A stretch of 64,000 nucleotides of DNA from Orientallactaga sibirica (GCA_036365145.1 JAEOAD010000005.1:4129501-4193500), one strand, 5' to 3'; shown: positions 46,215 through 58,432, counted from the first letter of the stretch. The notes: generated by a model not told the origin, from the letters alone. Numbers and translations: made by a program.

Positions 46215-47043
46215 CAAATGTTTATTTCTATATATTATCCACATATCAAATACAAACAGAATACCAAGTTTCCATATATGTGTGTGTATGTGTATGTTCT
46301 TTGTTCAGTGCAGCTAGATAAAATATCATTGCAGCAGCTTACATGAAGATATTCACTTCCTGTTGTGCAACAGAGAGAAACCCCTGGCCTGAAACCTCGT
46401 GTTCTGCTTCTTCTGGTCCTTTCTTAGCCTTATGTGTGTCTTTCATGTGGAAGGCTCCCACCAACTTCAAAAGAACATAGATGAATCACTCTAGGAGATA
46501 CAGAAGACTGAAGGTCAAGTCCAAGGGCACATAGGAACTCACAGGACTCATGAATTGAAGACAGAAAGGAGAATTAAAACCTGTGTGTTAGCAAAAGTAC
46601 AGGGAGATGAGAAAGCATGTTAGTAGACCCTTATCAAGTCTCGTTGAAACAGGCTTCATTTGCTCCTTATAAAGCTTACCTTTGAATTCAACAGAGGAAA
46701 TTGACTCAGCTGGCAGATGGACAGAAATGGACAAGATGACAGCCTTCACAGACGGGCATGTTTCAAGTGCTCGATAGCATCTACCTCTTCACACCATGTG
46801 CTCTTTGCTCTTTGCTTTGGTAAGTGGTATCAGATCACCAACTAGGGAGTAATCTTCAGTTGTTAAAACTAGATATCCACAGCACAATGACCCTAGCTAT
46901 ATGACCTTGACTTCTCATCGAAATGGTATGGAGTCAATATACTGAAGATGAAGAAAACTAAATACAAAGTTTTTTTTTTTTTTTTTTTTTAATATAAATC
47001 CTAGTGGCACCAAAATATTGTGTAACATTTTTTTAAAGAAGAC
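46215..47043. other. Unassigned unique DNA
   Basis: A poly(T) run of about 20 lies at 46971-46990. No gene recognised. Confidence 0.45.
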
Positions 47044-47345
47044 TTCCATGGAGCTGGTGTGAAGAGTCAGCAGGCGAGCATAAGGACCTGGATTTGATTC
47101 CCAGCGTCCGTGTAAAAATCCAGATGTTGCCAAGCTTCCCTGTAAGCCCAGCACTGAGGACGGCGGAGGCAAGAAGACCAATGAGGCTGACCAGGCAGGC
47201 AGTCCAGTGAAAACACAGTGCAAGTTCCAGGTTCAAAGAAAGACACAATCTCAAGAAAACAAGGCAGAGGAGGTTAGAAGAGGCTACCCAACACTTTCCT
47301 CTGGCCTCTACATGCATGAACACTAGGTGTGCATATCTACACAAA
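47044..47345 (+). repeat. B4/RSINE-like SINE
   Basis: ATTTGATTCCCAGCGTCC (B-box area), TAAGCCCAGCACTGAGG (B1-like), CTCTGGCCTCTACATGCATG (tail). The left part GGAGCTGGTGTGAAGAGTCAG is a decayed head. Confidence 0.7.
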
Positions 47346-47439
47346 CACATAAATATACACAAACCAAAACCTTAATGTGATCATCTGGTTATGACAATAT
47401 TAAAAGTAATTAAGTGTAACAGGAAAGGTAAGACCTCAT

Positions 47440-48896
47440 AACAAAGTTGTGGTACATTTACACAACGGAAGTCCACTCAGGAGTAAGAAAAAAACGATAC
47501 AATGAAATTTGTAGAAAAATGACAGACTTGAAACAGATCATACTCAGTGACCTCACACGATCACAGAAGGACAATCTCACTTGTCTGTGGTTCCAAAGTG
47601 GACCAGCTCAAGTTGCTGACATATGTGATGGGCCACTGGAGGCCCAGACAATGGGGATAGAGGGTTTGAGGGGAGAAGAAGGGAAGGATGGTGAAAAAAA
47701 AAAAACACAAAACTAACCCTATACTGAACTGGTACCACAGAAACCTTTATCCTTCAAGATAGACTAAAGATTGAGCCCTCATCAGGAGGAAGGGGGAAGC
47801 ACCTGAAAGGAAGGCCCTGGAGAGGGTGGGATGAAGCCCAACCTTAAAAAGAATTTTTGCCTCTCTCCTGTAACTCCCACCACGAGTAAGCGGTTGCTAC
47901 CCACAATGAGCTGTTGACTGGAGAAACCTACGAGGTTCCCCAAAAAAAGATAGGCTTCTGTCAAAGCACTTGATTTCCCACCCGAGGTAAAAGGTAAGAC
48001 CCTGTTTCTAAAGACAACTTACACTGCTGGCATAGAACATGGAGAGACCTGGTTAGAATCTGGAAGAGAGACAGACCCCAGACAGATCTGACCAACCAGG
48101 ATCTAAGCTACTCAGAAGCAAACACCCTGACAATATGTGTATACTAGTGAAAAAGTGGCACCCAGCCTTGGTGACTAACCAATAGATTTCTGACTGGCTA
48201 AGAAATCTCAGTGGAAAGGAACCCATATCTGGAATTGGGAACCAGGGTCAGAGTCCTCTGGATCAAAGATTATGCTCTCCAATGTCAAGCTCCCACTAAT
48301 CTTTGGCTCAAGGAGGGACTACATCCATTAAATTCTCCCTAAATTAATAACATTTATTCCATTTAAGCTGTGATGACTTCACTCTGCATTGGAGAGCCTG
48401 TTTTTCTTTTTCAGAAGGTAGTGAGATACCAGAAGATAAACCACCCCTTACACTTCAGCCAAGCCCCAGCTGAAACCACAGAGGAATGGGGAAATGAGCA
48501 AGAGCGCTGCTTCCATGGTGAGCCTGACAATCAGTGACAGGGTGAAGGAGACAGACCCTGAGGATACGCAACACCTACCAAAGCAGAGATCCAGAGGCTT
48601 CTAAGATGTCATCACTGAAGTAGATTTAAAACTCACCCACCATGACTCAGGGAATTTGGGGGAAGAGGGGTCTGGAATGAGTGTAAAAGCCACAGGTCAG
48701 GACATCATGCCCAGAAGCATTGTCTCCCCCCAACAACTGACTGCTGCTCCCACAATGCATAAACCACAACCCCATAGGGAATACCTGCAACCCCACTGAG
48801 GAGGGTCCCTTCTAGAATGGGGACAGAGACGAGGGAAAGGTTGGTACGAACACATGATGTATCCATACTAAGTATGTCTGTAGTAAATTAAAAAAG
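47440..48896 (+). mobile_element. LINE-1 3' end: ORF2 end region plus 3'UTR
   Basis: GTGGTACATTTACACAACGG, AGTCCACTCAGGAGTAAG and CTCAGTGACCTCACACGATC keep the conserved order at the end of L1 ORF2. From about 48130 to the end it is homologous to 650-1478. It ends CTAAGTATGTCTGTAGTAAATT plus six A. All reading frames are broken. Confidence 0.75.
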
Positions 48897-49339
48897 TCCA
48901 CGTTTCCATAAAATACTTGATTGTTATTTATTTCAAAAAAAAGTAAGTGCCTCAGGATTATAAAACTCAGTATATTGCAATAACAGTGACAAAGAATTTG
49001 GATAATTCATCCATGAAATAATAATTATAAAATTTGAATACTTTTATTAAAAACAGAATTAAAAGGTAACAGACAATGCCCCAAATGAGAACTCTTTCAA
49101 AAAATTATACCCCAAAGACAACTATGTCATTGAAATTTATAGACTTACACTTTCTTAGCATTGAAAAATCCCCAATTCTATCCAGCTGTGACAATCTAAA
49201 GCTCTTCTTCATTACTTTGAAACTGCAAATATTCAGGCTTATTACATTAAAACAGATGAACGGAATATTTAAGGAAAATGTCTTAGAAATGGGAAAATCT
49301 CAGAAAAGTTAAGGTTATTTTTTTTTAATGTTAGAGTAC
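48897..49339. other. Unassigned AT-rich DNA
   Basis: No recognised feature. It is the left flank of the AIDA retrocopy. Confidence 0.45.
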
Positions 49340-51590
49340 TAATAAGCATTTGATACTCATCTATCACCTCCACCAGCGGCCCCAGCGGTCCAAGTGGGTG
49401 TCTCTCCTTAAAGCAGAGCCCCAGTGCTACAGCACACTCCAGGTCACCTCTGACATGGTTGATCCCCACCAGTCCGCCTCCACTCCTGACACCAGCAAGA
49501 TCAGGCTCGAGGGTACCATCCTTCCAGGGTCTGGCCCCCACTTTAACAGGTCCAAGAGGAACTGCTAAGGTCACCACCACCACCACCACTACCACCACTG
49601 AAGAGTGGCCCAAGCAAGACAAATACAAAAGGAGGCCTGGGCTCAGCACCACGATTCTGAATTCACAGAAGACCAAAAGAAAACCACAGGCAAAACTGCA
49701 ACATGCTTGGAATGGCGAAGTGCAGCTCTGCAGTCCACACAGTCCCAAGAAGAATCTCAATCGGAGGACTGGAAAACGGTAGAACCAATCGTAATGAATA
49801 TTCCTGCATAGAATAAAGGATTTCCATGTTGTCCACCTGATGTCCATTCTCATTAAGAAGAAGTTTAGCACCTGGTGAAGAAGAGCCCTGGGAATTCGAA
49901 GAGGATGAAGAGGAGGGTGGTGCTGGAGCAGGGTCTCCAGATTCTTTTCCTGCTAGAGTCCCCAGTCCTTTGTAGCCAGGCTGCAGTCAGAGCAAGGAAT
50001 GACCTGACTCACTGTCAGAATTGAGGAAATTGGTCTGAAGGATGCTGGACAATGCACCCACCCCTACATCACAGCCAGTGTGAAGGATTTAAGAAAAGAA
50101 GATATATATGTTCATTTTAATGGGGACACTGAGCTCCAGAAGCATGCTGAAAAGTTCACAAAGGCGCAGCTGGCTATCTCCTTAGAATTCAAACACGACG
50201 AGCCTGAAAAGAAGACTACAGTGCCAGAAACCCCTGACTTTAAGACCAAGATACTGAAATTACTGACTAAGAAACCACTTTATCTGCATCTACGTCAACG
50301 TTTGCACAAAGGTTGATCCTGACACCCAGAACTTCTGAGAATTCTATCACTCAGTAGAAACCGACGCAGGCTTACCCTTCCACAGACAGGAAACGAGCCC
50401 ACCTGTGTCACTGGCTGCGCGTCCTCTGCAGAACACTCCCTCAGCACTCAAAGCTCAGCACATCACTCCTTGGCATACGGGCTGACTGTAGATTCTGAAG
50501 CATGTTTCTGCTTTTCTCTTTATTGTGGAGTTGCCTGTTTTCTCATCACCACTCCTGCTTCCTGCCACAGTCCTCGTTGTGGCAGGTGTGCTGATCTTCA
50601 CACTTCACCCAGCAAAGGAATGTGCTAGAGTTGACACTTCTGCTCCCATCTACCCTCTTGGTTCCTCTGGGTTGAGGTGGGTAGTTAGTTCTGAACTACT
50701 TTGAGAGGAGTTGGACCAGTTATGCTGCCTAGGAAGGTCCATCTGGAAGTTTGTAATTGAGGTGCTCTAACTTCATCTTGATCCTCCGATGATCCCCCGT
50801 TTAGAAATAGAAATCTGCCTTGGCCAGATAAGAATCCCAATTGGAATGTTCCCCAGCCATGGCTGTGACGGTTTCCCGATGACCACATTGTTTTCTGAGG
50901 GAGCGCTGCACTGTTCTCCACTGCATCGCTATTCTTTCTGATGCATCCTAGGGTAACAGTGGAGCCCTTTCAGAATAATGACGGATATTTATATGGGCTA
51001 AATATCTTTTAGATTATGTAATCTAAGAGCATTCAAGTCAGATGCTAATGAGATAGTGCAGGAATAACTACTGTTTTCTGACAAATATGGTGAAACCTTA
51101 AATTCTGCATACTTTTTCTTGGCTGATAAGTATGCAAAATGTGGAAAGATAGTCTTTTTTTATATAGGAAGATAGGATTGTCATGTATTTCCTGTGTAGA
51201 TATATTGGCATTCATCCATATGAAACCATGCAGGTCATTAGCTTATTTTAAATGGACTGTTTACATTGCTTTGGACTTAACGATGGGGCATAAATAAAAC
51301 CCTCATAGTACATAAGATGTGGGTGTTTGTTACACAGAACGTTAAGATTGCGATGAGCCTTCTGTGGGTTAGATGCATAACTGTGTATTGTAATATTCAC
51401 TTTCAGTGAACAGTGTGTGGGTGGCTACATGGTCTTTTGAACTAGTGTAATGACCTTATCCTGCATTCAATGAACTTGCCTTTAAAATACCTAACCACAA
51501 TTGTTTTAGCCCTCACACCTCAGGAACACTAGTCTACTTCAGTTGTTTACTAGATGAATGGTAAGAAAAACCATAATAAATCTAAAAAAA
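49340..51590 (+). pseudogene. AIDA: Processed pseudogene of AIDA with inverted 5' end
   Basis: AIDA (axin interactor, dorsalization-associated) binds axin and has an N-terminal AIDA domain and a C-terminal C2-like domain. The plus-strand part starts at about 49612 with a decayed ...QKEAWAQHHDSEFTEDQKKT, continues with GKTATCLEWRSAALQSTQSQ (49674-), then LAPGEEE.WEFEEDEEEGG and AGAGSPDSFPARV after a frame change, IGLKDAGQC, and KEDIYVHFNGDTELQKHAEK to LLTKKPLYLHL and a TGA at 50314-50316. Two in-frame coding losses (about 15 and 25 codons) and several stops and frameshifts break it. The start-codon end lies on the minus strand at 49350-49610 (next entry). No introns are present, so it is a retrocopy. 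A 3'UTR-like tail follows; the end is tentatively the AATAAATCT-poly(A) near 51574-51590. Human protein order is recalled from memory. Confidence 0.9.
49350..49610 (-). pseudogene. AIDA: Inverted 5' segment of the AIDA retrocopy
   Basis: On the minus strand the start codon is at 49456-49454 and reads MSEVT, then a decayed run with a stop (W-S-V-L-stop-H-WGSALRRD), then in another frame PLVEVIDEYQM, which matches the AIDA N-terminus up to about codon 38. Sequence at higher coordinates (49457-49610) is then 5'UTR, including a GGT/ACC triplet run at 49571-49600. The plus-strand part resumes at about codon 40, so the two pieces are almost contiguous in the mRNA but opposite in orientation. Confidence 0.85.
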
Positions 51591-51867
51591 CAAAAAAGGG
51601 TACAATCGATGGTACTCCATACCCTTCTGACCCCTTCACCTCCAGCCCCAGCCTTCTTCCCCACCTTGAGCTACTCATTATCAGAAAATCTAGAAAACCA
51701 AGTTATGAAGCCAATTGAAAGTAGAGAATGGTCAACTCCTTAATGCCTAACCTACTCCTGCTCACATTTGTACTTTTGTAGGTTGTAAATCAAGTGAGAC
51801 CCCCCAACCAGCACCCAGGTCAAGTATCAGGAACAGGAACTTTCTAGCTTTGCATTTTAAAAAAGCA

Positions 51868-52026
51868 CGTGAAGTCCAGGCGTGGTGGCCCACGCCTTTA
51901 ATCCCAGCACTCAGAGACAGAGGTAGAAGGATTGCCTTGAGTTCAAGGCCACCCTGAGACTGCACAGTGAATTCAAGGTCAGCTCAGGCCAGGGCAAGAT
52001 CCTACCTCGAGAAAAAAAAAAAAAAG
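51868..52026 (+). repeat. B1 SINE with poly(A)
   Basis: GTCCAGGCGTGGTGGCCCACG, TTTAATCCCAGCACTCAGAG, GTTCAAGGCCACCCTGAGAC and CTACCTCGAGAAAAAAA. Confidence 0.95.
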
Positions 52027-52289
52027 CAGCTGAAGCAACGGGACATGTCAGAGGCAGTCCAACAAATCCATCAGCAAGGACAGCACAGAAGGAGCGAACG
52101 CTGAGTTTAAGTGTGAACTGGGAGCGACCTAAGGCTCAGCACAAAAACATGTGGGCACAGGAGCAGTCACCCAGGAAACAGGATAATGCAGTAGGACTTG
52201 GAAAGGAAAACCCCAGAGACATCAACTTCCACACCTGAGTGAGAAAGGAAGTAAGAGTTTACTGTCAGAGTCAGAATCCCTTGAGGCAG

Positions 52290-52380
52290 GATGCAGCCCA
52301 GTGACAGTGCAGAGTGCTTGCCTAGCCTGGGAAGGGCCTGGGGTCAATCGCCAAAATGAGCATAGAAAGTAAGGCGACCG
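52290..52380 (+). repeat. ID-like SINE
   Basis: AGTGACAGTGCAGAGTGCTTG, CCTAGCCTGGGAAGGGCCTG and GGTCAATCGCCAAAATG follow the tRNA-Ala/BC1-type ID core, whose consensus is CTAGCAAGCGCAAGGCCCTGG-like. Diverged. Confidence 0.65.
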
Positions 52381-52585
52381 TCTCTTTAAAAACAACTCAA
52401 AAATCCTCCAAAAAGGAGAAAAGAATTCAGTTGCTTTCTGCAGTGTACCTACTACACTATACAGTTTTCAGTGAGCCATTAGAAAATTAATAAATATTCC
52501 AAGAAGCATAAACATATCAATCAAGACCATACCTATATCCAAGTGCTAAATACAGAAAATGTTCAAGACATTTAATAAATATGAC

Positions 52586-52629
52586 TTTTTATGTTTATAT
52601 TCATTTATTTAAGAGAGAACTAGAAAGGC

Positions 52630-52667
<38 letters not shown>

Positions 52668-52816
52668 AGAGAGAGTGGACCTCTTGCCACTACAGGCAAA
52701 CTCCAGATATATGTGCCACTTTGTGCATCTGGCTTTACATGGGTACTGGGGAATCATACCTGGGTTGTTAGGCTTTATAGGCAAGTGCCTTAACTGCTCA
52801 GCCATCTCTCCAGCCC
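52586..52816 (-). repeat. Dip-like SINE (cluster member 1)
   Basis: TTCATTTATTTAAGAGAGAAC, a GA run at 52635-52666, TACAGGCAAACTCCAGATAT, and CAGCCATCTCTCCAGCCCC. Confidence 0.96.
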
Positions 52817-52826
52817 CTACATAGTT

Positions 52827-52836
52827 TTTTTTTAAT

Positions 52837-52896
<60 letters not shown>

Positions 52897-53094
52897 TGAG
52901 AGAGAGAGAGAGAGAGGAAGAGGCAGAGAGAAAGAAAGAGAGAATGGGTGTGCCAGGGCCTCTAGCCACTGCAAACGAATTCCAGATGCATGTGCCCCCT
53001 TGTTCATCTGGCTTATGTGGGTCCTGGGAAATTGAACCAGGGTCCTTAGGTTTCACAGGCAAACACCTTAACTGCTAAGCCATTTCCTCAGCCC
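52827..53094 (-). repeat. Dip-like SINE (cluster member 2) with long (TTTA)n tail
   Basis: A (TTTA)n run of about 14 units at 52838-52897 is the expanded A-rich tail. Then GTGTGCCAGGGCCTCTAGCC and AAGCCATTTCCTCAGCCC. Confidence 0.96.
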
Positions 53095-53107
53095 AAAATG
53101 TTCTTCT

Positions 53108-53340
53108 TTTTTTAAAATGTTTATTTATTTACTTATTTGAGAGAGAGAAATACAGAAATAGGTAGGTAGTGAGAGAGAGAGGGTGGGGGTAATGGGCGCG
53201 CCAGAGCCTCCAGCCCTGCAAACGAACTCCAGAGGCATGCACCCCCTTGTGCAGATGGATTCCATGGGTCCTGGGAGTTGAACCTGGGTCCTTTGGCTTT
53301 ACAGGCAAGCACCATAACCGCTAAGCCATCTCTCCAGCAC
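53108..53340 (-). repeat. Dip-like SINE (cluster member 3)
   Basis: TTTATTTATTTACTTATTTG, GCGCGCCAGAGCCTCCAGCC, GAGTTGAACCTGGGTCC and AAGCCATCTCTCCAGCAC. Confidence 0.96.
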
Positions 53341-53351
53341 CCCTACCTAGA

Positions 53352-53567
53352 TTTTTAAAAAAATAGATTTTAGCTATTTTTTTAAGAGACAGAGAAAACA
53401 AGAGGCAGAGATGGAATAGGTGTGCCAGGGCCTCCAGTCACTGCAATCAAATTCAATATGCGTGTGCCACCTTGTGCATCTGGCTTACGTGGGTACTGAG
53501 GAAAAAAACCTGGGTTCTTTGGTTTTGCCAGGAAGTGCCTTAACCACTAAACCATATCTACAGCCCT
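53352..53567 (-). repeat. Dip-like SINE (cluster member 4), older
   Basis: AGAGACAGAGAAAACAAGAGG, GTGTGCCAGGGCCTCCAGTC, CACCTTGTGCATCTGGC and a decayed AAACCATATCTACAGCCC. More diverged than the other three. Confidence 0.93.
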
Positions 53568-53921
53568 AAACAGGATTTTTAATGAAGAGAAAGAATGGTA
53601 TGGATAACTAAACCAATAAGGAATCAGAAAAATGAAACTACAAAAATAAATGAAATGGATATACTAGTGCAAAAACTACATTATCCAATATGAATAATTT
53701 ACCATGTGAAGATAAGCAGAAAATCTGAGAGAATCACAGAGCATAAAGCTGTACCAATAAAAATTATCCAACTTAATGAAGAAGACAGAAAAGATTAAAG
53801 AAAAACACCAAGATTCAAAGACCAATTGGAAAATATTATGCAACCCATAATGCATATAATTGGTGTCCTGGGGAGAGAGGAGAGAGAAGCAAAGGCCAGG
53901 ATGTTTGAGGAGATAATGATG
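53568..53921. other. Unassigned AT-rich DNA
   Basis: No recognised feature. Confidence 0.4.
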
Positions 53922-54140
53922 GCTGGGTTAGAGAAATGACTCAGCAGTTAAAGGCACTTGCTTGCAAAGCCTGATGACCCAGGTTTCATTGCCAGTAAAG
54001 CCAGATGCACAAAGTGGCTCATGCATCTGGGGCTCATTTGCACAGGCAAAGCCATCAACACCGCACCCATTCTCTCATTTCTTTCTCTCCCGCTCCCTCT
54101 CCTTTTCCTTCTCCTTCTCTAGTCTTTTGTTAGAGAAAAG
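53922..54140 (+). repeat. Diverged Dip-like SINE
   Basis: GGCTGGGTTAGAGAAATGACTC head, CCAGATGCACAAAGTGGCTC and a CT-rich block. No clear A-tail. Confidence 0.85.
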
Positions 54141-55326
54141 AAAGCTAAAAGAAGTCTCTGTGGTGAAGAAATGATAGAAAGATAAAGGAGATCAGGAATT
54201 CTAGATATATGGGTAAAAATTAAAGGCTGTGTATGTGTTTGTGCATGTATTTATATGTGTATGTCAATATATGTGCATATATGCATTGCTTTCTTACTTA
54301 ATAATCTGAGAAAATATGATTAAAGCAAAAAATTTCAGCTGTGTAACCCATACTGAGGAATGTAGCAAAAGTTGAATTTATAAGAACATATGTTGAAAAC
54401 ATGAAAGGATGAACACTGTAGATACACATACATGCATATGTGTATATATATATGCTATATATAATCATGTATTTATATAATATATGATATATACTTGTTG
54501 GTAATATGTATATTTTACTTATAATATTTAGATATTAACTTTACATATATACATATACATATATATTTAAATCTAATGATGCATTTTATAATCTTTAGAA
54601 CAGCCAGCAAAATTATGCCAAGAAGCACAACTGAGGAGCAGAGCAGTTGTCACTGGAAGGCAGGGTGTGCATGGAGGCCAGTAGAGATTGTTGGATGGAT
54701 ACAAAGTCACAGTCAGATATGAAGAATGAGCCCTTTTTTTCTAGTACACAGAGGTTATGGTTAATGCTATGCATCTCATAATTTAAAAATATCTGAAGAG
54801 TAGGATTTGGAATGTTTTCAAAAAAAGCGAGATAATTATCTGAGACACAGCCTTACTTATCCAACATGTAATATAAAAATGCACCAAAATATCACACCAT
54901 AACCCAGAAAGATATACAATCATCTGCAAGAAAAAAGATTAATCAGAATTACTCAATAAAATATTTGTTTGACATCAAAGATGACAAGAAACAACAAAGT
55001 GAAAGAGAAATAGGAAATAAATATCAAAATGGAAATTCTAAATGCAATAATTTTTTTATCTACAACTGTAAAATAACTGAAACATCTCTATCAACAAAAG
55101 AAATTCTCAAACCAAATCCAACTGTCTGCTGTCTAAAAGAGAGTTTAAATGTGAACACACAATGGGGAAGGAGAGAGCGGAGTTCCCCCAGGAGACAGAG
55201 GGGAACTGCAGCAAGCACACAGATGAAATAGAAGGCAATATGTAATAGACACCCAGCAGTTCATTTTTTGAATAAGAAGATACAATTGTAACTGTAATAA
55301 TGCTATGTAATGTATAATATATATTG
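54141..55326. other. AT-rich DNA with low-complexity TA/TG patches
   Basis: Imperfect TATG/TGTA alternation at 54228-54290 and TA-rich runs at 54420-54570. No gene recognised. Confidence 0.5.
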
Positions 55327-55485
55327 AATATAAAAGCTGGGCTGGAGAGATGGCTTAGATGTTAAGGCATTTGCCTGCAAAGCCAAAGGATCCCAGTTCA
55401 ATTCTCCAGGACCCATGTAAGCCAGCTGCACAAGGGGCGCACGCTTCTGGAGTTCGTTTGCAGTGGCTGGAGGCCCTGGCGTGCC

Positions 55486-55525
<40 letters not shown>

Positions 55526-55583
55526 CCACCTCTTTCTGCCTCTTTAAATGAATAAAATAAAATATATAAAAATATAAAAGCTA
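55327..55583 (+). repeat. Dip-like SINE with perfect target duplication
   Basis: AATATAAAAGCT at 55327-55338 and 55572-55583. Head GGGCTGGAGAGATGGCTTAG; GGGGCGCACGCTTCTGG middle; (CT)n. Confidence 0.97.
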
Positions 55584-56091
55584 TTAATGTGTGATTGGCC
55601 AACCTCTAACTTCTAAATTATATGGTAGAAAAGGTAAAGGAAAGAAAGGAGAAAGTTTTTTCCTCTCAGGGCAGAGACATTTATTGAGGTTGCAAAAATT
55701 TTTAAAAAGAAGTATTTACTTTTTGTAAATTTTTCTATTGAAAATGTCCATAATGATAAAAAGTAAACCATAATAATTCCCTCCCCTCCACCACTTTCCC
55801 TTTCACAAATCCACTCTCCATATCTCCTCCACCTCTCAATCAGCCTCTTTTATTTTGATGTCATCATCTTTTCCTCCTATTATGAGGGTCTTGTGTAGGT
55901 AGTACCAGCCACTTTGAAGTCATGGATATACAAGCAATTTTAGCCCTGGAAGAGTGCACTGTAAGGAGTCCTACCCTTCCTCTGGCTCTTACCATTCTTT
56001 TTGTCATCTCTTCCACAATGAACACTGAGCCTTAGAAGGTGTGATAGAGATTTTTCACTGTGGAACACTCCTCTGTCACTTCATCTCAGCA

Positions 56092-56317
56092 CTATGGTGC
56101 CTTATTTTTTAAAAAATTATTTATTTATTTGACAGAGAAAAAGAGAGAGAGAGAAAGGGCATGCCAGGGCCTCCAGCCACTGCAAACGAACCCCAGACGC
56201 ATGTGCCCCCTTGTGCATCTGGCTAACGTGGGTCCTGGGGAATTGAACCTGGGTCCTTTGGCTTTGTAGGCAAATGCCTTAACTGCTAAACCATATCTCC
56301 AGTCCCTATGGTGCCTT
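56092..56317 (-). repeat. Dip-like SINE nested in the L1 3'UTR
   Basis: CTATGGTGCCTT flanks the body (56092-56103 and 56306-56317). Contains GCCAGGGCCTCCAGCCACTG and GAATTGAACCTGGGTCC. Confidence 0.97.
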
Positions 56318-56914
56318 TTGAGTCATCCCACAGGTCATTTCCATCTGAAAAAAGAAACTTCTCTAACCAGAAGTTAGAGTAGCATTAATATATGGGTATG
56401 AACATTAAGTAAAGTATGTATAATATAGGCATTTACCAGCATGTAACTAGCAGGTGCTACATGCCTAGGGCTCATGACCTCCCCATCATAGGCTTTGGAC
56501 TAGTTTTTTAGTACTAGGCATGTATTCCCTGTGGAGCAGGCCTTCAGTCCAATTAAACATCAGCTTGTTTTCCCCATGACAGAAATGCCACTATTAAACC
56601 CATTGGCTCCTTTGGCCTGGCTGGCCAAACTTAATGCTTGCAGTGTTCACTGTTGTTTATGTCCACTGATGACTTCTCTCTCCCGTAGGGCTGCATGCAG
56701 CACAGTTTTGTCCAGGTTTTTGTCAGCTGGTGTACAGGAAGAAGGCTTTCAGCTCAGCTCCAGCTTGGTTTCTCACTGACCTTTTAGCCTAAGCGTGTGC
56801 AGTCTTCAACAATAGGGTCTTACCATTTATTCCTGGTTGGAAACCAAAATCCTTGGTAATGGCCTGTAATGTTTTGGGGGTCATCAGGGACCTCCTTGGC
56901 CAACAACTCATGGG

Positions 56915-57690
56915 TTGAGTAATCTGCTGTTGCCCTGATGGGCTGCCTTTATGTGTGACTCGATTATTCTCTTTAACTGTTTTTGGTATATTCTCTTTGG
57001 TTTGTATGTTTATTAGGTTAATTTTAATATGGTGGTGAGAGGTTTTGTCTGTTTGGCATTCTTCCTATATCTGTATTGGTGTCTCTCCATTTTGGGGAAA
57101 ATTTTCTTCTATTACATACTATACCTTTGGAGTGAAATTTTTCTCCTTCTACTATACCCTGAATTCTTATGTTTGATCTTTTCATAGGATCCTGAGTGTC
57201 TTGAAATTCCCATTCATACTTTCCTATTAGTTTGTCTTTCTCTTTGTTGGACTGTACTAGATCTGCCACTGCGTCTTCTAGTTTAGATACTCTGTCCTCT
57301 TCTTGACCCATTCTACTGGTGAGAGTTTCTGCAGTTTTCTATTTAGCTTACTCTATTTTGTATTTCTAGTATTTCTAATTGGTATTTCTTCATTTCTTCT
57401 ATTTCCTTACTCATGTCTGGTTTTGACCTCCTTACTTCTTTAAGTTGGTTTCCTGTGTTCTCCTGGGATTCCTTCAGGAGTTTGTTTTCTTCTTGGATTC
57501 CTTTGATTTCTTCTTTGATTTCTTTGAACATAGATATAATCATTTTTAAAAATTCTTTTTCAGGCATTTTATCTAAATCAGTCTCACTGCAGGATATTTC
57601 TGATGGATTTATAATTTTTGGTGGAATTGAATTGTCTTTATTTTTGTGTTTATTGTATTATAATGTAGAGATTTTTGGATCTTGATTTAA
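56915..57690 (-). pseudogene. L1 ORF1 remnant (RNA-binding chaperone protein)
   Basis: ORF1 protein is the trimeric nucleic-acid chaperone of L1 RNPs. Seen here in order: a lysine/glutamate-rich coiled-coil segment (MFKEIKEEIKGIQEENKLLK, 57567-57343), LEDAVADLVQSNKEKDK (57311-), and the start of the RRM-type domain, KRSNIRIQGIVEGE, near 57160. A frameshift separates the first two parts and further changes follow. The C-terminal domain is cut off at the junction with the 3'UTR. Confidence 0.85.
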
Positions 57691-58369
57691 TTTGATGCTT
57701 GGGGTTTCTAATTATGTGCAGTATTTTTAGATGTGTAAATCTGACTTTATATATCTTTAATTTAGGAGCTTAAGATGCCAGGTGTGGCTATTATCTTACT
57801 CCTAGAATAACAGCAGAAGTGATCCTCGGTGTTGAGGTTTCCTGCTATGCGAGTATTCTAGTAGGCTGGGTGGAGCAAATGACTGGAAAATTGTAAAATT
57901 CAAATAAGCAATATGTACATTCAATCAAAACCATCAGGGAGTATTTATGCAAGAGTGGGGATTAAAACAAACATATAATCTAAAGTCAAAATTCCCTAAG
58001 TGCCCAGGCCCGCAGGGTCTATCAACAGAGACCTGGGGTAGGGGATGAGAGAATGAAGGGGGACAAGAGACAGGAAGAAACGAGAGCAAGACAGGTGGTC
58101 TGATCAAGCTCTGAAAAAGCTCATTTTGCAGCTACAATTTAAGCTGTGACAATGAGGAAGTTCATTCGGGGTCATGGGGGAGATAAGGGTGGGGTACATT
58201 CCAGTGGCCAGGTGGTAATCTTAGTTCCTGGATCCGGTGGTTAAGGTATTTTCTCCACCCATAATTGTTTCTTCACTTGTGATTATCAAGATGTTCTGTT
58301 AATCTTTCATGAGGTGCTAGGCTAAGGCCTTGGCCCACGGCATTGGCCCCCGGCACCTAAGGGTGGCTG

Positions 58370-58432
58370 AGGTTTCCAGTCTGCAATGGATTCCAGGTCA
58401 GTCTAGCTCCAAGTGAGACCCTGTCCCCCATA
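58370..58432 (+). repeat. B1-like remnant
   Basis: GGATTCCAGGTCAGTCTAGC and AAGTGAGACCCTGTCCCCC match the right end of a B1. Only about 60 bp. Confidence 0.5.

Noticed and set aside
49269..49871. 200-codon ORF on the minus strand, the longest in the window
   Set aside because: Only its last part overlaps true AIDA-related coding, and that part is a decayed retrocopy. The valine run comes from the ACC triplet tract in the 5'UTR and the rest is antisense to the plus-strand pseudogene.
57413..57685. 90-codon plus ORF
   Set aside because: It is the antisense of the L1 ORF1 coiled-coil region.
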